This document shows positions 14,925 through 21,695 of a DNA stretch of 38,061 nt, piece after piece (the stretch's first letter is position 1; each line of letters opens with the position of its first letter). A program made the position numbers and the translations under genes. The stretch spans positions 1 to 38,061 of the forward strand of contig JAGPGT010000003.1 of the NCBI GenBank assembly GCA_018055905.1. Direction: 5' to 3'. Below the pieces are notes generated by a model, which saw nothing but the letters and a program-made list of their open reading frames with translations, made no database searches and had not been told where the DNA came from. Origin of the DNA: Phycisphaerae bacterium (lineage in GTDB: Bacteria; Planctomycetota; Phycisphaerae; Sedimentisphaerales; Anaerobacaceae).

Positions 14925-15746
14925 ATGAAAGAACGTCTTCAAAAAGTGATGGCCTCGGCCGGGGTGGCCTCCCGGCGGCAGTGCGAAGAACTGATCCTCC
15001 AGGGCGTCGTCCGTGTCAATGGAAAGGTCGTCGACGAGCTGCCGGCGTTCGCGGACCCCGAGCACGACCAGATCACCGTCAGCGGCCGGCGGTTGCGATT
15101 TCCCCGGCGGGTGTACTTCTTGGTGAACAAACCCAAGGGTGTCATCAGCACCAGCCATGACCCCCAGGGCAGGCCCAGCGCGGTGAGCCTGGTGCCGACC
15201 TCCGAGCGGGTCTTCTGCGTCGGGCGTCTGGACGCCGACACGATGGGCCTGCTGATCCTGACCAACGATTCGGAGCTGACCAACCTTCTGACACACCCGC
15301 GGTACAAAGTCCCCAAGACCTACGTCGCCCGTGTCAGCGGCCATCTGGACGACGCCGCGGTCGAGCGGCTGCGCAAGGGCGTCTGGCTGGCCGAGGGCAA
15401 GACCGGTCGGGCCGACGTCAAAATCCTCCACAACGGCCGGGAGGAAGCGCATCTGGAGATCACGATCCGCCAGGGCCTCAACCGCCAGGTGCGAAGGATG
15501 TTGGCCCGCGTGGGCCTGTCCGTCCAGTCGCTCAAAAGGACGCGGATCGGCCCTCTGAAGATCGAAGGCCTGGGCGTCGGCCAGTATCGCCCGCTGACCC
15601 CTTCGGAGGTCGATGCCTTGCGGCGGACCGCCACCGCGCGTCCGTCCGGTCCCGTTGAGACCCCGACCCACCGTCGCCGAAAGCCGGCGGGAGAGCCGCC
15701 CGCCAAGCCACCGGCCCGCAGGAAGGTCCGTCGACGCATCGAATAG
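14925..15746 (+). CDS. rluB: 23S/16S rRNA pseudouridine synthase (RluB/RsuA family)
   Basis: 273 residues. An S4 RNA-binding domain (about 1-60, RLQKVMASAGVASRRQCEEL) leads to the catalytic domain with FLVNKPKGVIST (about 65-76). The signature GRLDADTMGLLILTND (100-115) has the catalytic Asp at 103. GLNRQVRRMLA lies in the C-terminal part. The last 40 residues are a basic Pro/Arg-rich tail that is probably disordered and RNA-binding. The start codon lies 3 bases after the prenyltransferase stop with no clear ribosome site, so translation is probably coupled. The exact rRNA position modified cannot be told from sequence; RluB fits best by length and S4 type. Confidence 0.88.
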   Translation: MKERLQKVMASAGVASRRQCEELILQGVVRVNGKVVDELPAFADPEHDQITVSGRRLRFPRRVYFLVNKPKGVISTSHDPQGRPSAVSLVPTSERVFCVGRLDADTMGLLILTNDSELTNLLTHPRYKVPKTYVARVSGHLDDAAVERLRKGVWLAEGKTGRADVKILHNGREEAHLEITIRQGLNRQVRRMLARVGLSVQSLKRTRIGPLKIEGLGVGQYRPLTPSEVDALRRTATARPSGPVETPTHRRRKPAGEPPAKPPARRKVRRRIE

Positions 15747-15795
15747 GACCTGGGCACCGCGAGGGACCCCACCTGGAGATCGGTCGGAAAAGCCC

Positions 15796-15824
15796 TTGTG
15801 TCGCACGGACTTTTCGGGTATAAT
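15796..15824 (+). promoter_or_regulatory. Predicted sigma-70 promoter for the chorismatase-like/SGNH genes
   Basis: TTGTGT (15796-15801) is 17 bases from a perfect TATAAT (15819-15824), giving a start near 15831 and a leader of about 44 bases to the TTG at 15875. Confidence 0.65.
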
Positions 15825-15874
15825 CAGGGTTTGAGTTCCGCGACGATTCTGGGTTGAAGGCAGGAGCTTGGGCA

Positions 15875-16981
15875 TTGACGAGTTTTCAAAAACGAGTGGC
15901 GTCGGGCTTGAATATCACCACGGTTAGCCGGGATCAAGTTCAAGAACACTTCATCACGATCACCCCTGAGAAAGGCGAGACGCCGGATTCTCAGTTCCAC
16001 AGAGCCGCGGAGGCGGTGCGCCGGCTCGACGCGAAGGTCGTGTCCGTCGAGACGCTGGGATTTGCCCCGGGCGACCGCAACGCCGTGCAGGTGTTGACGC
16101 ATGCTTTCGACAACGGAGGTCTGCCCTTGGCCTGGGTGGAGAATTCCCGGACCGACAATCTCTGCGGCGTGCACATTTGGGCGGTCACCGGCGCCCAGGT
16201 CCGTCCGCTGTCGGTCCACGGACGACGGACCGGATCGGTCTTCGACGACGGCGTCGTCCAGTACTGCCGGCTCGCGGGCCTGCTGCCGCCGGACATTCGC
16301 GCCCAACGTCCCGAACAAGCCGCCGCCGTCTTCGAACAGATGGAGAGCCTCCTTCACACCGTCGGCATGGGTTTTGGCGACGTGCTTCGTACTTGGTTCT
16401 ACAACGACAACATCCTGGGCTGGTACAAGGAATTCAACGGCGTCCGCAACCGGTTCTTCACCGAGCACAAGGTTTTCGACGGCCTGCTGCCGGCCAGCAC
16501 CGGCATCGGTGGTCGAAACCTCGTAGGGGCCGCTTTGATGGCCGGGGTGTTCGCCGTCAAGACCGACAGCCCGGAGGTCCGCGCCTTTGAGGTCCCCTCG
16601 CCGATGCAGTCGCCCGCTCCGTCCTACGGCAGCTCCTTCAGTCGGGCGGTGGAGCTGGAGTTGCCCGATCTGCGACGCATGTACGTCTCGGGCACCGCCA
16701 GCATCGACGAACACGGCAAGAGCGTCTTTCTCAACGATTCCCTGGCCCAGATCCGCCAGACGATGGAGGTGGTCGGGGCCATCCTGCGCTCCCGCGAGAT
16801 GGACTGGGGCGACGTCACCCGGTCGCTGATCTACTTCAAGCGGGCCAAGGACGCCCCTTTGTTCCGTAAGTTCTGCGACGAGACGGGCATCCCCCCGTTC
16901 CCGGCGATCATCGCCGAGAACGACGTATGTCGGGACGAGCTGCTGTTCGAGATCGAAGTGGACGCCGTCGCGGCCAAGTAG
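15875..16981 (+). CDS. Chorismatase/RidA-like protein
   Basis: 368 residues from TTG 15875, chosen because GGAG stands 8 bases upstream; a TTG at 15854 would add seven residues but has no ribosome site. The C-terminal 130 residues (from about 238) form a RidA/YjgF-type domain with RRMYVSGTASIDE, QIRQTMEVVGAIL and a closing FEIEVDAVA. The N-terminal half is a second, diverged copy of that fold. This two-domain arrangement and the conserved YGSSFSRA block recall the FkbO/Hyg5/XanB2 chorismatases, which hydrolyse chorismate to dihydroxycyclohexadienoate or hydroxybenzoates. Substrate is not shown by the sequence. It is followed 50 bases later by the SGNH-TPR gene, likely in one transcript. Confidence 0.7.
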   Translation: MTSFQKRVASGLNITTVSRDQVQEHFITITPEKGETPDSQFHRAAEAVRRLDAKVVSVETLGFAPGDRNAVQVLTHAFDNGGLPLAWVENSRTDNLCGVHIWAVTGAQVRPLSVHGRRTGSVFDDGVVQYCRLAGLLPPDIRAQRPEQAAAVFEQMESLLHTVGMGFGDVLRTWFYNDNILGWYKEFNGVRNRFFTEHKVFDGLLPASTGIGGRNLVGAALMAGVFAVKTDSPEVRAFEVPSPMQSPAPSYGSSFSRAVELELPDLRRMYVSGTASIDEHGKSVFLNDSLAQIRQTMEVVGAILRSREMDWGDVTRSLIYFKRAKDAPLFRKFCDETGIPPFPAIIAENDVCRDELLFEIEVDAVAAK

Positions 16982-17031
16982 CGCTGCGCCGGTCGATGGC
17001 TCCCCCAGCGCCTCGTCACGGAGTGTAGTCC

Positions 17032-19203
17032 ATGGCGCACAAGCCCACAAGAAAGGCCGCAGGTCCCGGACCCCGGGAGGCCCGGACCCCGCCCGCCTCG
17101 CGCCGACGTCTCTGGCTTTTTCGTTTGGGCGCGATCCTCGTCGGGCCGCTTGTCTTCCTGGGCCTGCTGGAGCTGGGCCTTCGCGCAATCGGCTACGGCT
17201 ACAACCCTCACGTTGCAATTCCCTGCCAAGTCGACGGCCGGCCTTGTCGGGGCGAGAACGTCAAGTTCGGATGGCGGTTCTTCCCGCCGGTACTGGCCCG
17301 CGAGTTTGAGCCGTTCCTCTTTGCCGCCGCCAAACCCGAAAACACCTGTCGCATTTTCGTGCTGGGCGAGTCGGCGGCGCAGGGGGCCCCCAACAACGCC
17401 TTTCGATTCGGACGCCTCCTCGAAGCGATGCTCCAGGAGCGGTTGCCCGATCTGCGATTCGAAGTGGTCACCGCCGCGATGGCCGCGATCAATTCGCATG
17501 TCGTGCTCCAGATCGCCCGCGACTGCGCGCGGTACGACCCGGATTTCTTCGTGGTCTACATGGGCAACAACGAGGTCGTCGGACCCTACGGGCCCGGCAC
17601 GGTCTTGACCGGCACCCTGTCCAACCTCTCGCTGATCCGCGCCGGCATCCGCCTGCGGGCGACCAAGCTCGGCCAACTCGTCAGCGCGCTGGGCCGGCGC
17701 AAGCTCTCCGAGGGCGGGCCCCCGGTTTGGCGCGGCATGGCCATGTTCCTGGGCCACCAAGTCCGCGCCGACGACCCGGCGATGGCAACCACCTACGGCC
17801 ATTTTCAGCAGAACCTCCAAGATATTTGCCGACTCGCAGCCGACGGCGGAGCCCGGACGATCCTATGCACGGTCGGCGCGAATCTGCGGGACTGTCCGCC
17901 CTTTGCGTCGCTCAACCGCGCGGATCTGACCGCCCAGCAGCGGACGGACTGGCAGACCGCGTATAAGCAGGGGGTGATCGCGGAAACGCAGGGCAAAGAC
18001 GCCGAGGCGATTGCCTCCTACCGCAAGGCCGCCGCAATCGACGATTCCCACGCGGAGCTGCAATTTCGCCTGGCCCGCTGCTATGAACGCCTGGAGGACT
18101 ACGACAATGCCCGCGCCGGCTACGTCAAGTCGCTCGACATGGACACGCTTCGCTTCCGCGCCGACACGCGGATCAACCAGATCGTTCGCCAGGTGGCGGA
18201 TCGACACCAGACCCAGGGCGTCGTGCTGGCCGACGTGGCCCGCGAGATCGACGCCAACAGCCCCCACGGCCTGGCGGGCGAGGAGCTGTTTCACGAGCAC
18301 GTGCACCTGACGTTCCGCGGCAACCACGTCGTCGCCCGCACGATCCTCGCACAGCTCGAACCGCAGATCCTTGAGAGGTTCCCCAAGGTCCGGCCCGTCG
18401 CCCCCGTCCCCGACGAACGATGGTGTGCCCAGCGCCTGGCCTACAACCCGTGGAGCCGCCAGAAGACGCTACAAATGGTGGTGCACGGCTTTCTGGACAA
18501 GCCTCCGTTCACCCACCAGCTCGGCCACACGGAGCGGATGGAGCGACTGACCGCCCAGCTCGAACAGCAACAGAAGGCCTTGACGCCGGAGGAGTTGCGA
18601 TCGCTGGCGGACCGCTACGTCCAGACGATCGAGCGCTACCCCGACGACTGGCGTCTTCGCTGGGACTACGGCCAGTTGCTGGCGGAGGACCTCAAGGACT
18701 ACGACGCCTCGCTCGAACAATATCGCATCGTGCACAAGTTGCTGCCGCACTCGCACATGCCCTACGACTCGCTGGGCTCGGTCCTCCGCGCCAAGGGCGA
18801 TCTGACGGGGGCCATCGTCGCGTACGAGAAGCTCCTGGCGATCAAGCCCACCTCGGGCTCGGCCTGCTATTGGCTGGGCGTCTGCCACAACAAGCAGGGC
18901 AGGGCGGACCTGGTCGAACCGCTCTTGCGCAAGGCGATCCGCCTGGAGCCCGACAACGCCTGGGCCTACCTGGACCTGGCCGAGCTCTACTACAAGAGCA
19001 AGCGTTTCGAGGACGCCGAGAAGGTCTGCCGCGAGGGCCTCGCGATCCTGCCGAACAACGCCCGTCTGCACGGCAATCTGGGCCTGCTGCTGATCCGCAA
19101 GGGCGACCGCGCCCAAGGCGCCGCCGAGATCCGCAGGGCCCTGGAGCTCGACCCCGCCTCGCCCGAGATCCGCCGCCTGGCGGAGACCCTCCTGGGCCGA
19201 TGA
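17032..19203 (+). CDS. Membrane-anchored SGNH hydrolase with internal and C-terminal TPRs
   Basis: 723 residues. After a basic Pro-rich start comes one transmembrane helix (about 28-50), so the rest is probably periplasmic. The SGNH/GDSL core has VLGESAAQG with nucleophile Ser114 and YMGNNEVVGPYG (176-187, block III Asn). After a long gap comes LFHEHVHLTFRGN with the late catalytic His. Between the two, about residues 310-380 hold TPR-like helices (GKDAEAIASYRKAAAID, YDNARAGYVKSLDMD). A second TPR set fills about 540-720 (DLTGAIVAYEKLLAIKP, KRFEDAEKVCREGLAILP). SGNH enzymes of this envelope type often acetylate or deacetylate glycans. GC-rich codon use matches its neighbours. Substrate unknown. 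Confidence 0.82.
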   Translation: MAHKPTRKAAGPGPREARTPPASRRRLWLFRLGAILVGPLVFLGLLELGLRAIGYGYNPHVAIPCQVDGRPCRGENVKFGWRFFPPVLAREFEPFLFAAAKPENTCRIFVLGESAAQGAPNNAFRFGRLLEAMLQERLPDLRFEVVTAAMAAINSHVVLQIARDCARYDPDFFVVYMGNNEVVGPYGPGTVLTGTLSNLSLIRAGIRLRATKLGQLVSALGRRKLSEGGPPVWRGMAMFLGHQVRADDPAMATTYGHFQQNLQDICRLAADGGARTILCTVGANLRDCPPFASLNRADLTAQQRTDWQTAYKQGVIAETQGKDAEAIASYRKAAAIDDSHAELQFRLARCYERLEDYDNARAGYVKSLDMDTLRFRADTRINQIVRQVADRHQTQGVVLADVAREIDANSPHGLAGEELFHEHVHLTFRGNHVVARTILAQLEPQILERFPKVRPVAPVPDERWCAQRLAYNPWSRQKTLQMVVHGFLDKPPFTHQLGHTERMERLTAQLEQQQKALTPEELRSLADRYVQTIERYPDDWRLRWDYGQLLAEDLKDYDASLEQYRIVHKLLPHSHMPYDSLGSVLRAKGDLTGAIVAYEKLLAIKPTSGSACYWLGVCHNKQGRADLVEPLLRKAIRLEPDNAWAYLDLAELYYKSKRFEDAEKVCREGLAILPNNARLHGNLGLLLIRKGDRAQGAAEIRRALELDPASPEIRRLAETLLGR

Positions 19204-19622
19204 GGGCCCCAGGGTGGCTGAGTCCTCGGAGGCTCGCGGAAATCGCTCTTGCTCCGTCGGATCTCTTGCGAAAGCAACTCACAGAGGAGCTCTGCTTTCT
19301 CCTTCTTTTCATTCTTTTCATTCTTATCATTCTTGTTAGTTGTTGGCTGTTTGTTACCTGTTTGTTGGTCGTTTGTTGTCTGTTTGTTGTTTGTTTGTTG
19401 GGCAGGGGTGTCGTTGATGTCGTAAATCCTGTGGTCCAGGAGAGTTGCGACCGTGCCGCGGCTTGTTGGCTTGAACGCGGCCAAGCCCCACAGGGCCAGA
19501 TGTTTCTGCGCGGTGCGGTATTGCCGGCGTGTCAGGCCGCAGCGACGGGAGTCGCCGATGAGGGCTTGGCCGGTCTTGAGGTTGTGAATGTTGAACTCGT
19601 CGGTGCGTCGGGTGCCACGCAC
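19204..19622 (-). pseudogene. Remnant of a phage-replication-type winged-helix protein
   Basis: The minus-strand frame from a GTG at 19622 reads DEFNIHNLKTGQALIGDS, then CGLTRRQYRTAQKHLALWGL, then GTVATLLDHRIYDIND. This is the winged-helix core seen in phage replisome-organiser/DnaD-type proteins. It is followed by an Asn/Gln/Thr/Lys-rich linker (QQTNNKQTTNDQQTGNKQ, NKNDKNEKNEKKEK) typical of those genes. The normal N-terminus is missing (a stop lies just upstream), and the frame runs into the antisense of the SGNH-TPR gene, so the C-terminal domain is lost too. The linker region (19290-19410) is strikingly poor in GC against its surroundings, a sign of transfer from a phage or plasmid. Confidence 0.6.
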
Positions 19623-20101
19623 GCCTGGCTGGCGAGCCGTAGCTGGTGTCTCGGATCACGGTCACGGAACACCCCTCCATGCTATTGGCTCCAAGCCGAA
19701 AATCTCCTCCGCACGCCGCTTGGGGCGTGCCGGAACCACAAAAGTACGCAAAATCCGAATGAGCCACCAAGTTACAGTTGTTGGCGTAGACCTCTACAAT
19801 CTCCAAATCCTGGGTTTGCCCCGTGTTTTCCTATAATGCCTGGGATTTTCCTTACCGGCGTCTGACGGATCTGGTATGCTACATGTCCTGCGATAATCCC
19901 ACGAATCGCTGACGAAAGTCGGCACGGAAGTTCCTTGGAAACGGTTCTAGGTGAAGCTTGGATTGGCGGCACCTTGTGCGTACGAGGTGGATAGGGGGAC
20001 TGCCCCCCCGGATTACAGCGCCGATCGTCGATGCAGGCACAAGAGACGCCTGCGATAGGGGAACGGATTTGGGGTGCATTTCTATTTCGGAGGTCACAGA
20101 C
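19623..20101. other. Gene-free stretch before the PEP-CTERM gene
   Basis: This stretch of 479 bases has no frame that I can support. A TATAAT at 19832-19837 and a TATGCT at 19875-19880 could be -10 boxes, but neither has a good -35 at the right distance. The start of the stretch is probably further debris of the winged-helix gene. GGAGG at its right end serves the next gene. Confidence 0.4.
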
Positions 20102-20740
20102 ATGAAAACGTGTGGGATCGTCATCATGGTCGTGGGCTGTCTGCTGCTGTCCTCAGCGGCCCAGGCCACCGTGGTCCTCGACCAGTTCCAGGAGGACGAA
20201 AATGGTGGCGCCGGAATCGGCGGAGATTACACTCCAGGAGCCCAGACCTTCACGGCGGGCCTCTCGGGTGTGCTGGACCACGTCGATCTCGGAAACACCA
20301 CTGCCTGGGGCATGGTGCCTAACGTCGCTCCGGTCGTGGAGATCTGGAGCACCACGGCGGGCCAGCCGGGACCGACGGTGCTCGGCTCGGTCGCCTCGCC
20401 GAATCTCATCCCGTCGAATGGGTGGCTCAGTGTCGATTTCCTGCCCTTGGGCATCAGCCTGACCGCAGGCCAGATGTACGCGATCGTGATCTCTCCAAAG
20501 GACCCGGACGGTTATGTCAATGTCGGTGTGAAGTGGGATCCGGCCTCCTACGGGCCCGGCTCTTTCTGGACATACTATGCAGGGAGTTGGGAGATCGAGA
20601 CCACGTTCGGCGGCGGCGCCGACATGCAGTTCCGCACGTACATGCAGGTCGGTCCCGCGATCCCTGCTCCCGGCGCGATCCTCCTGGGCACGCTGGGCGC
20701 CGGGCTGGTCGGCTGGATGCGTCGACGCAAAGCCCTGTAA
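20102..20740 (+). CDS. PEP-CTERM-type surface protein
   Basis: 212 residues from ATG 20102 with GGAGG 8 bases upstream. Residues 1-22 are a signal peptide (hydrophobic CGIVIMVVGCLLLSSAAQA). The C-terminus is a sorting tripartite tail: IPAPGAILLGTLGAGLVGWM followed by RRRKAL. The Pro motif, a 16-residue hydrophobic helix and a basic end are the PEP-CTERM layout recognised by exosortase. The middle is beta-rich with motifs such as LDHVDLGNTTAWG and GQMYAIVISPKDPDGYV, resembling choice-of-anchor domains with a jelly-roll fold. No exosortase is in the window. The ligand and role on the cell surface are unknown. Confidence 0.85.
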   Translation: MKTCGIVIMVVGCLLLSSAAQATVVLDQFQEDENGGAGIGGDYTPGAQTFTAGLSGVLDHVDLGNTTAWGMVPNVAPVVEIWSTTAGQPGPTVLGSVASPNLIPSNGWLSVDFLPLGISLTAGQMYAIVISPKDPDGYVNVGVKWDPASYGPGSFWTYYAGSWEIETTFGGGADMQFRTYMQVGPAIPAPGAILLGTLGAGLVGWMRRRKAL

Positions 20741-20766
20741 CCATCCTTCTGCAAGACGTCTCCTCG

Positions 20767-20793
20767 GGGGCCGGTGCTGTGGACGCCGGCCCC
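20767..20793 (+). terminator. Possible terminator after the PEP-CTERM gene
   Basis: GGGGCCGG (20767-20774) and CCGGCCCC (20786-20793) form an 8-bp stem with an 11-base loop, 27 bases past the stop. A T6 run comes only at 20832, so this is not a textbook intrinsic terminator. Confidence 0.4.
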
Positions 20794-20884
20794 AGGGGAG
20801 ATCCCGCCCCCTGGCGCAGGGCGCTCTTGGGTTTTTTGCGTCAAAAACCGAAGGATGCCTTACGCCAAGGACATGGGGTCTCGC

Positions 20885-20919
20885 GATCACGGGTCACGAG
20901 CCACGGTTCACGAGTCACT
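20885..20919. repeat. Five-unit degenerate heptamer array (TCACG type)
   Basis: Five consecutive 7-base units: GATCACG, GGTCACG, AGCCACG, GTTCACG and AGTCACT. The array ends 3 bases before the stop codon of the DUF5989 gene. Confidence 0.8.
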
Positions 20920-20922
20920 GCT

Positions 20923-21126
20923 TCAGAACAGCGGGTAGATGAAGACCGCGGCGCCCGAGCCGCCCAGCAGGACCAGCAGGCACAACAGCAGCAGCACGAC
21001 CACGATCGGCAGCAGCCACCACTTCTTGTTGTGCTTGAGGAAGCACCAGAACTCCATCGGCAGGGAGGGACGCTTGCGGCGGGCCAGATCGTCGAACTTT
21101 GCGGACTTGTCTTTCGCGGATGCCAT
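20923..21126 (-). CDS. DUF5989 family small membrane protein
   Basis: 67 residues from the ATG at 21126 with GAGGA about 10 bases upstream; a longer frame to 21237 overlaps the sxtJ-like gene and is unlikely. A charged N-terminus (KDKSAKFDDLARRKRP) leads into EFWCFLKHNKKWWLLPIVVV and a single long hydrophobic helix (about 37-63) ending in FIYPLF. The W-x-x-L-K-x-x-K-K-W-W-L-x-P pattern is the DUF5989 signature. These mini-proteins are regularly encoded beside SxtJ-type proteins and carbamoyltransferases, as here. No function is known; it may be a subunit or scaffold of the same membrane complex. Confidence 0.85.
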   Translation of the reverse strand: MASAKDKSAKFDDLARRKRPSLPMEFWCFLKHNKKWWLLPIVVVLLLLCLLVLLGGSGAAVFIYPLF

Positions 21127-21187
21127 TTCAGATCGTTCCTCGGGAAGCGTCAAACGCAGGTTCGCCACCTCGCTTGACGATCTTGTT

Positions 21188-21607
21188 TCAGAATTGTCGC
21201 AGGTATCGTTCCATGTTCTCCGCAGGCGCGTGGGCAATCCAGTAGCTCTGGGCCTGGGGGTCGTACTTACGCCGCATCGCGTCTCGTCCGATCAGGCGAA
21301 ACACCAGGGCCAACGGGGTCAGCAGCAGGAAGTAGAACGCTCCCAGCAGCAGGTAGCTGACCCCCAGGCCGATGGGCATCGCCGCCAGCGTCAGGCCCAG
21401 GTAAAGCCCTCGGGTGGCCGTGAGCGAGACCCGACTGCACAAAAAGACCCCTGCTCCGGCGGCCAGGACGACCCAGGGCCAGGGTCCTGCGATCCCCCAG
21501 ACATAGTGCAGCACGCTGGCTGCGACGACCGAGGCCGCCAGGCCGCTTGCGCCGAAGATCCGAAGCTGGCGGGGTGTCGGATGCCATTCGATTTCCATCA
21601 ATGCCAT
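21188..21607 (-). CDS. SxtJ family membrane protein
   Basis: 139 residues from the ATG at 21607, supported by GGAG 8 bases upstream. About four hydrophobic helices (roughly 17-36, 38-56, 62-80 and 84-106) are followed by the conserved cytoplasmic tail RLIGRDAMRRKYDPQAQSYW. Tail and topology match the SxtJ family, named after a gene of the saxitoxin cluster but widespread in clusters that have nothing to do with toxins. It lies between the carbamoyltransferase gene (88 bases upstream) and the DUF5989 gene (61 bases downstream) on one strand. A role in membrane handling of a carbamoylated product is inferred from this recurrent neighbourhood only. Confidence 0.82.
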   Translation of the reverse strand: MALMEIEWHPTPRQLRIFGASGLAASVVAASVLHYVWGIAGPWPWVVLAAGAGVFLCSRVSLTATRGLYLGLTLAAMPIGLGVSYLLLGAFYFLLLTPLALVFRLIGRDAMRRKYDPQAQSYWIAHAPAENMERYLRQF

Positions 21608-21658
21608 GCGAGAACTCCTCGACGCACCTCGTGGAGCGTGAAGCCAAGTGCGCCAGCC

Positions 21659-21693
21659 CACGCTTCACGAGGCCCGTTTCACGCTTGACGTTC
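21659..21693. repeat. Five-unit degenerate heptamer array next to an inverted copy
   Basis: Units CACGCTT, CACGAGG, CCCGTTT, CACGCTT and GACGTTC (21659-21693) lie between the carbamoyltransferase stop and the sxtJ-like start. To the left, CGTGAAGC (about 21637-21644) is the exact complement of GCTTCACG (21663-21670), so a hairpin can form. Confidence 0.75.
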
Positions 21694-21695
21694 TG

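Noticed and set aside
14025-15875. 616-codon minus-strand frame opposite the prenyltransferase and pseudouridine synthase
   Set aside because: It covers two unmistakable plus-strand genes and their junction, and reads as a Gln/Asp/Arg-rich shadow.
19832-19880. TATAAT and TATGCT boxes upstream of the PEP-CTERM gene as promoters
   Set aside because: No -35 box at an acceptable distance, and they lie more than 200 bases from the gene; not reported as promoters.
20885-20919. Heptamer arrays as CRISPR or direct-repeat origins
   Set aside because: Units are 7 bases with no spacers and no cas genes nearby; no dnaA or rep gene is in the window.
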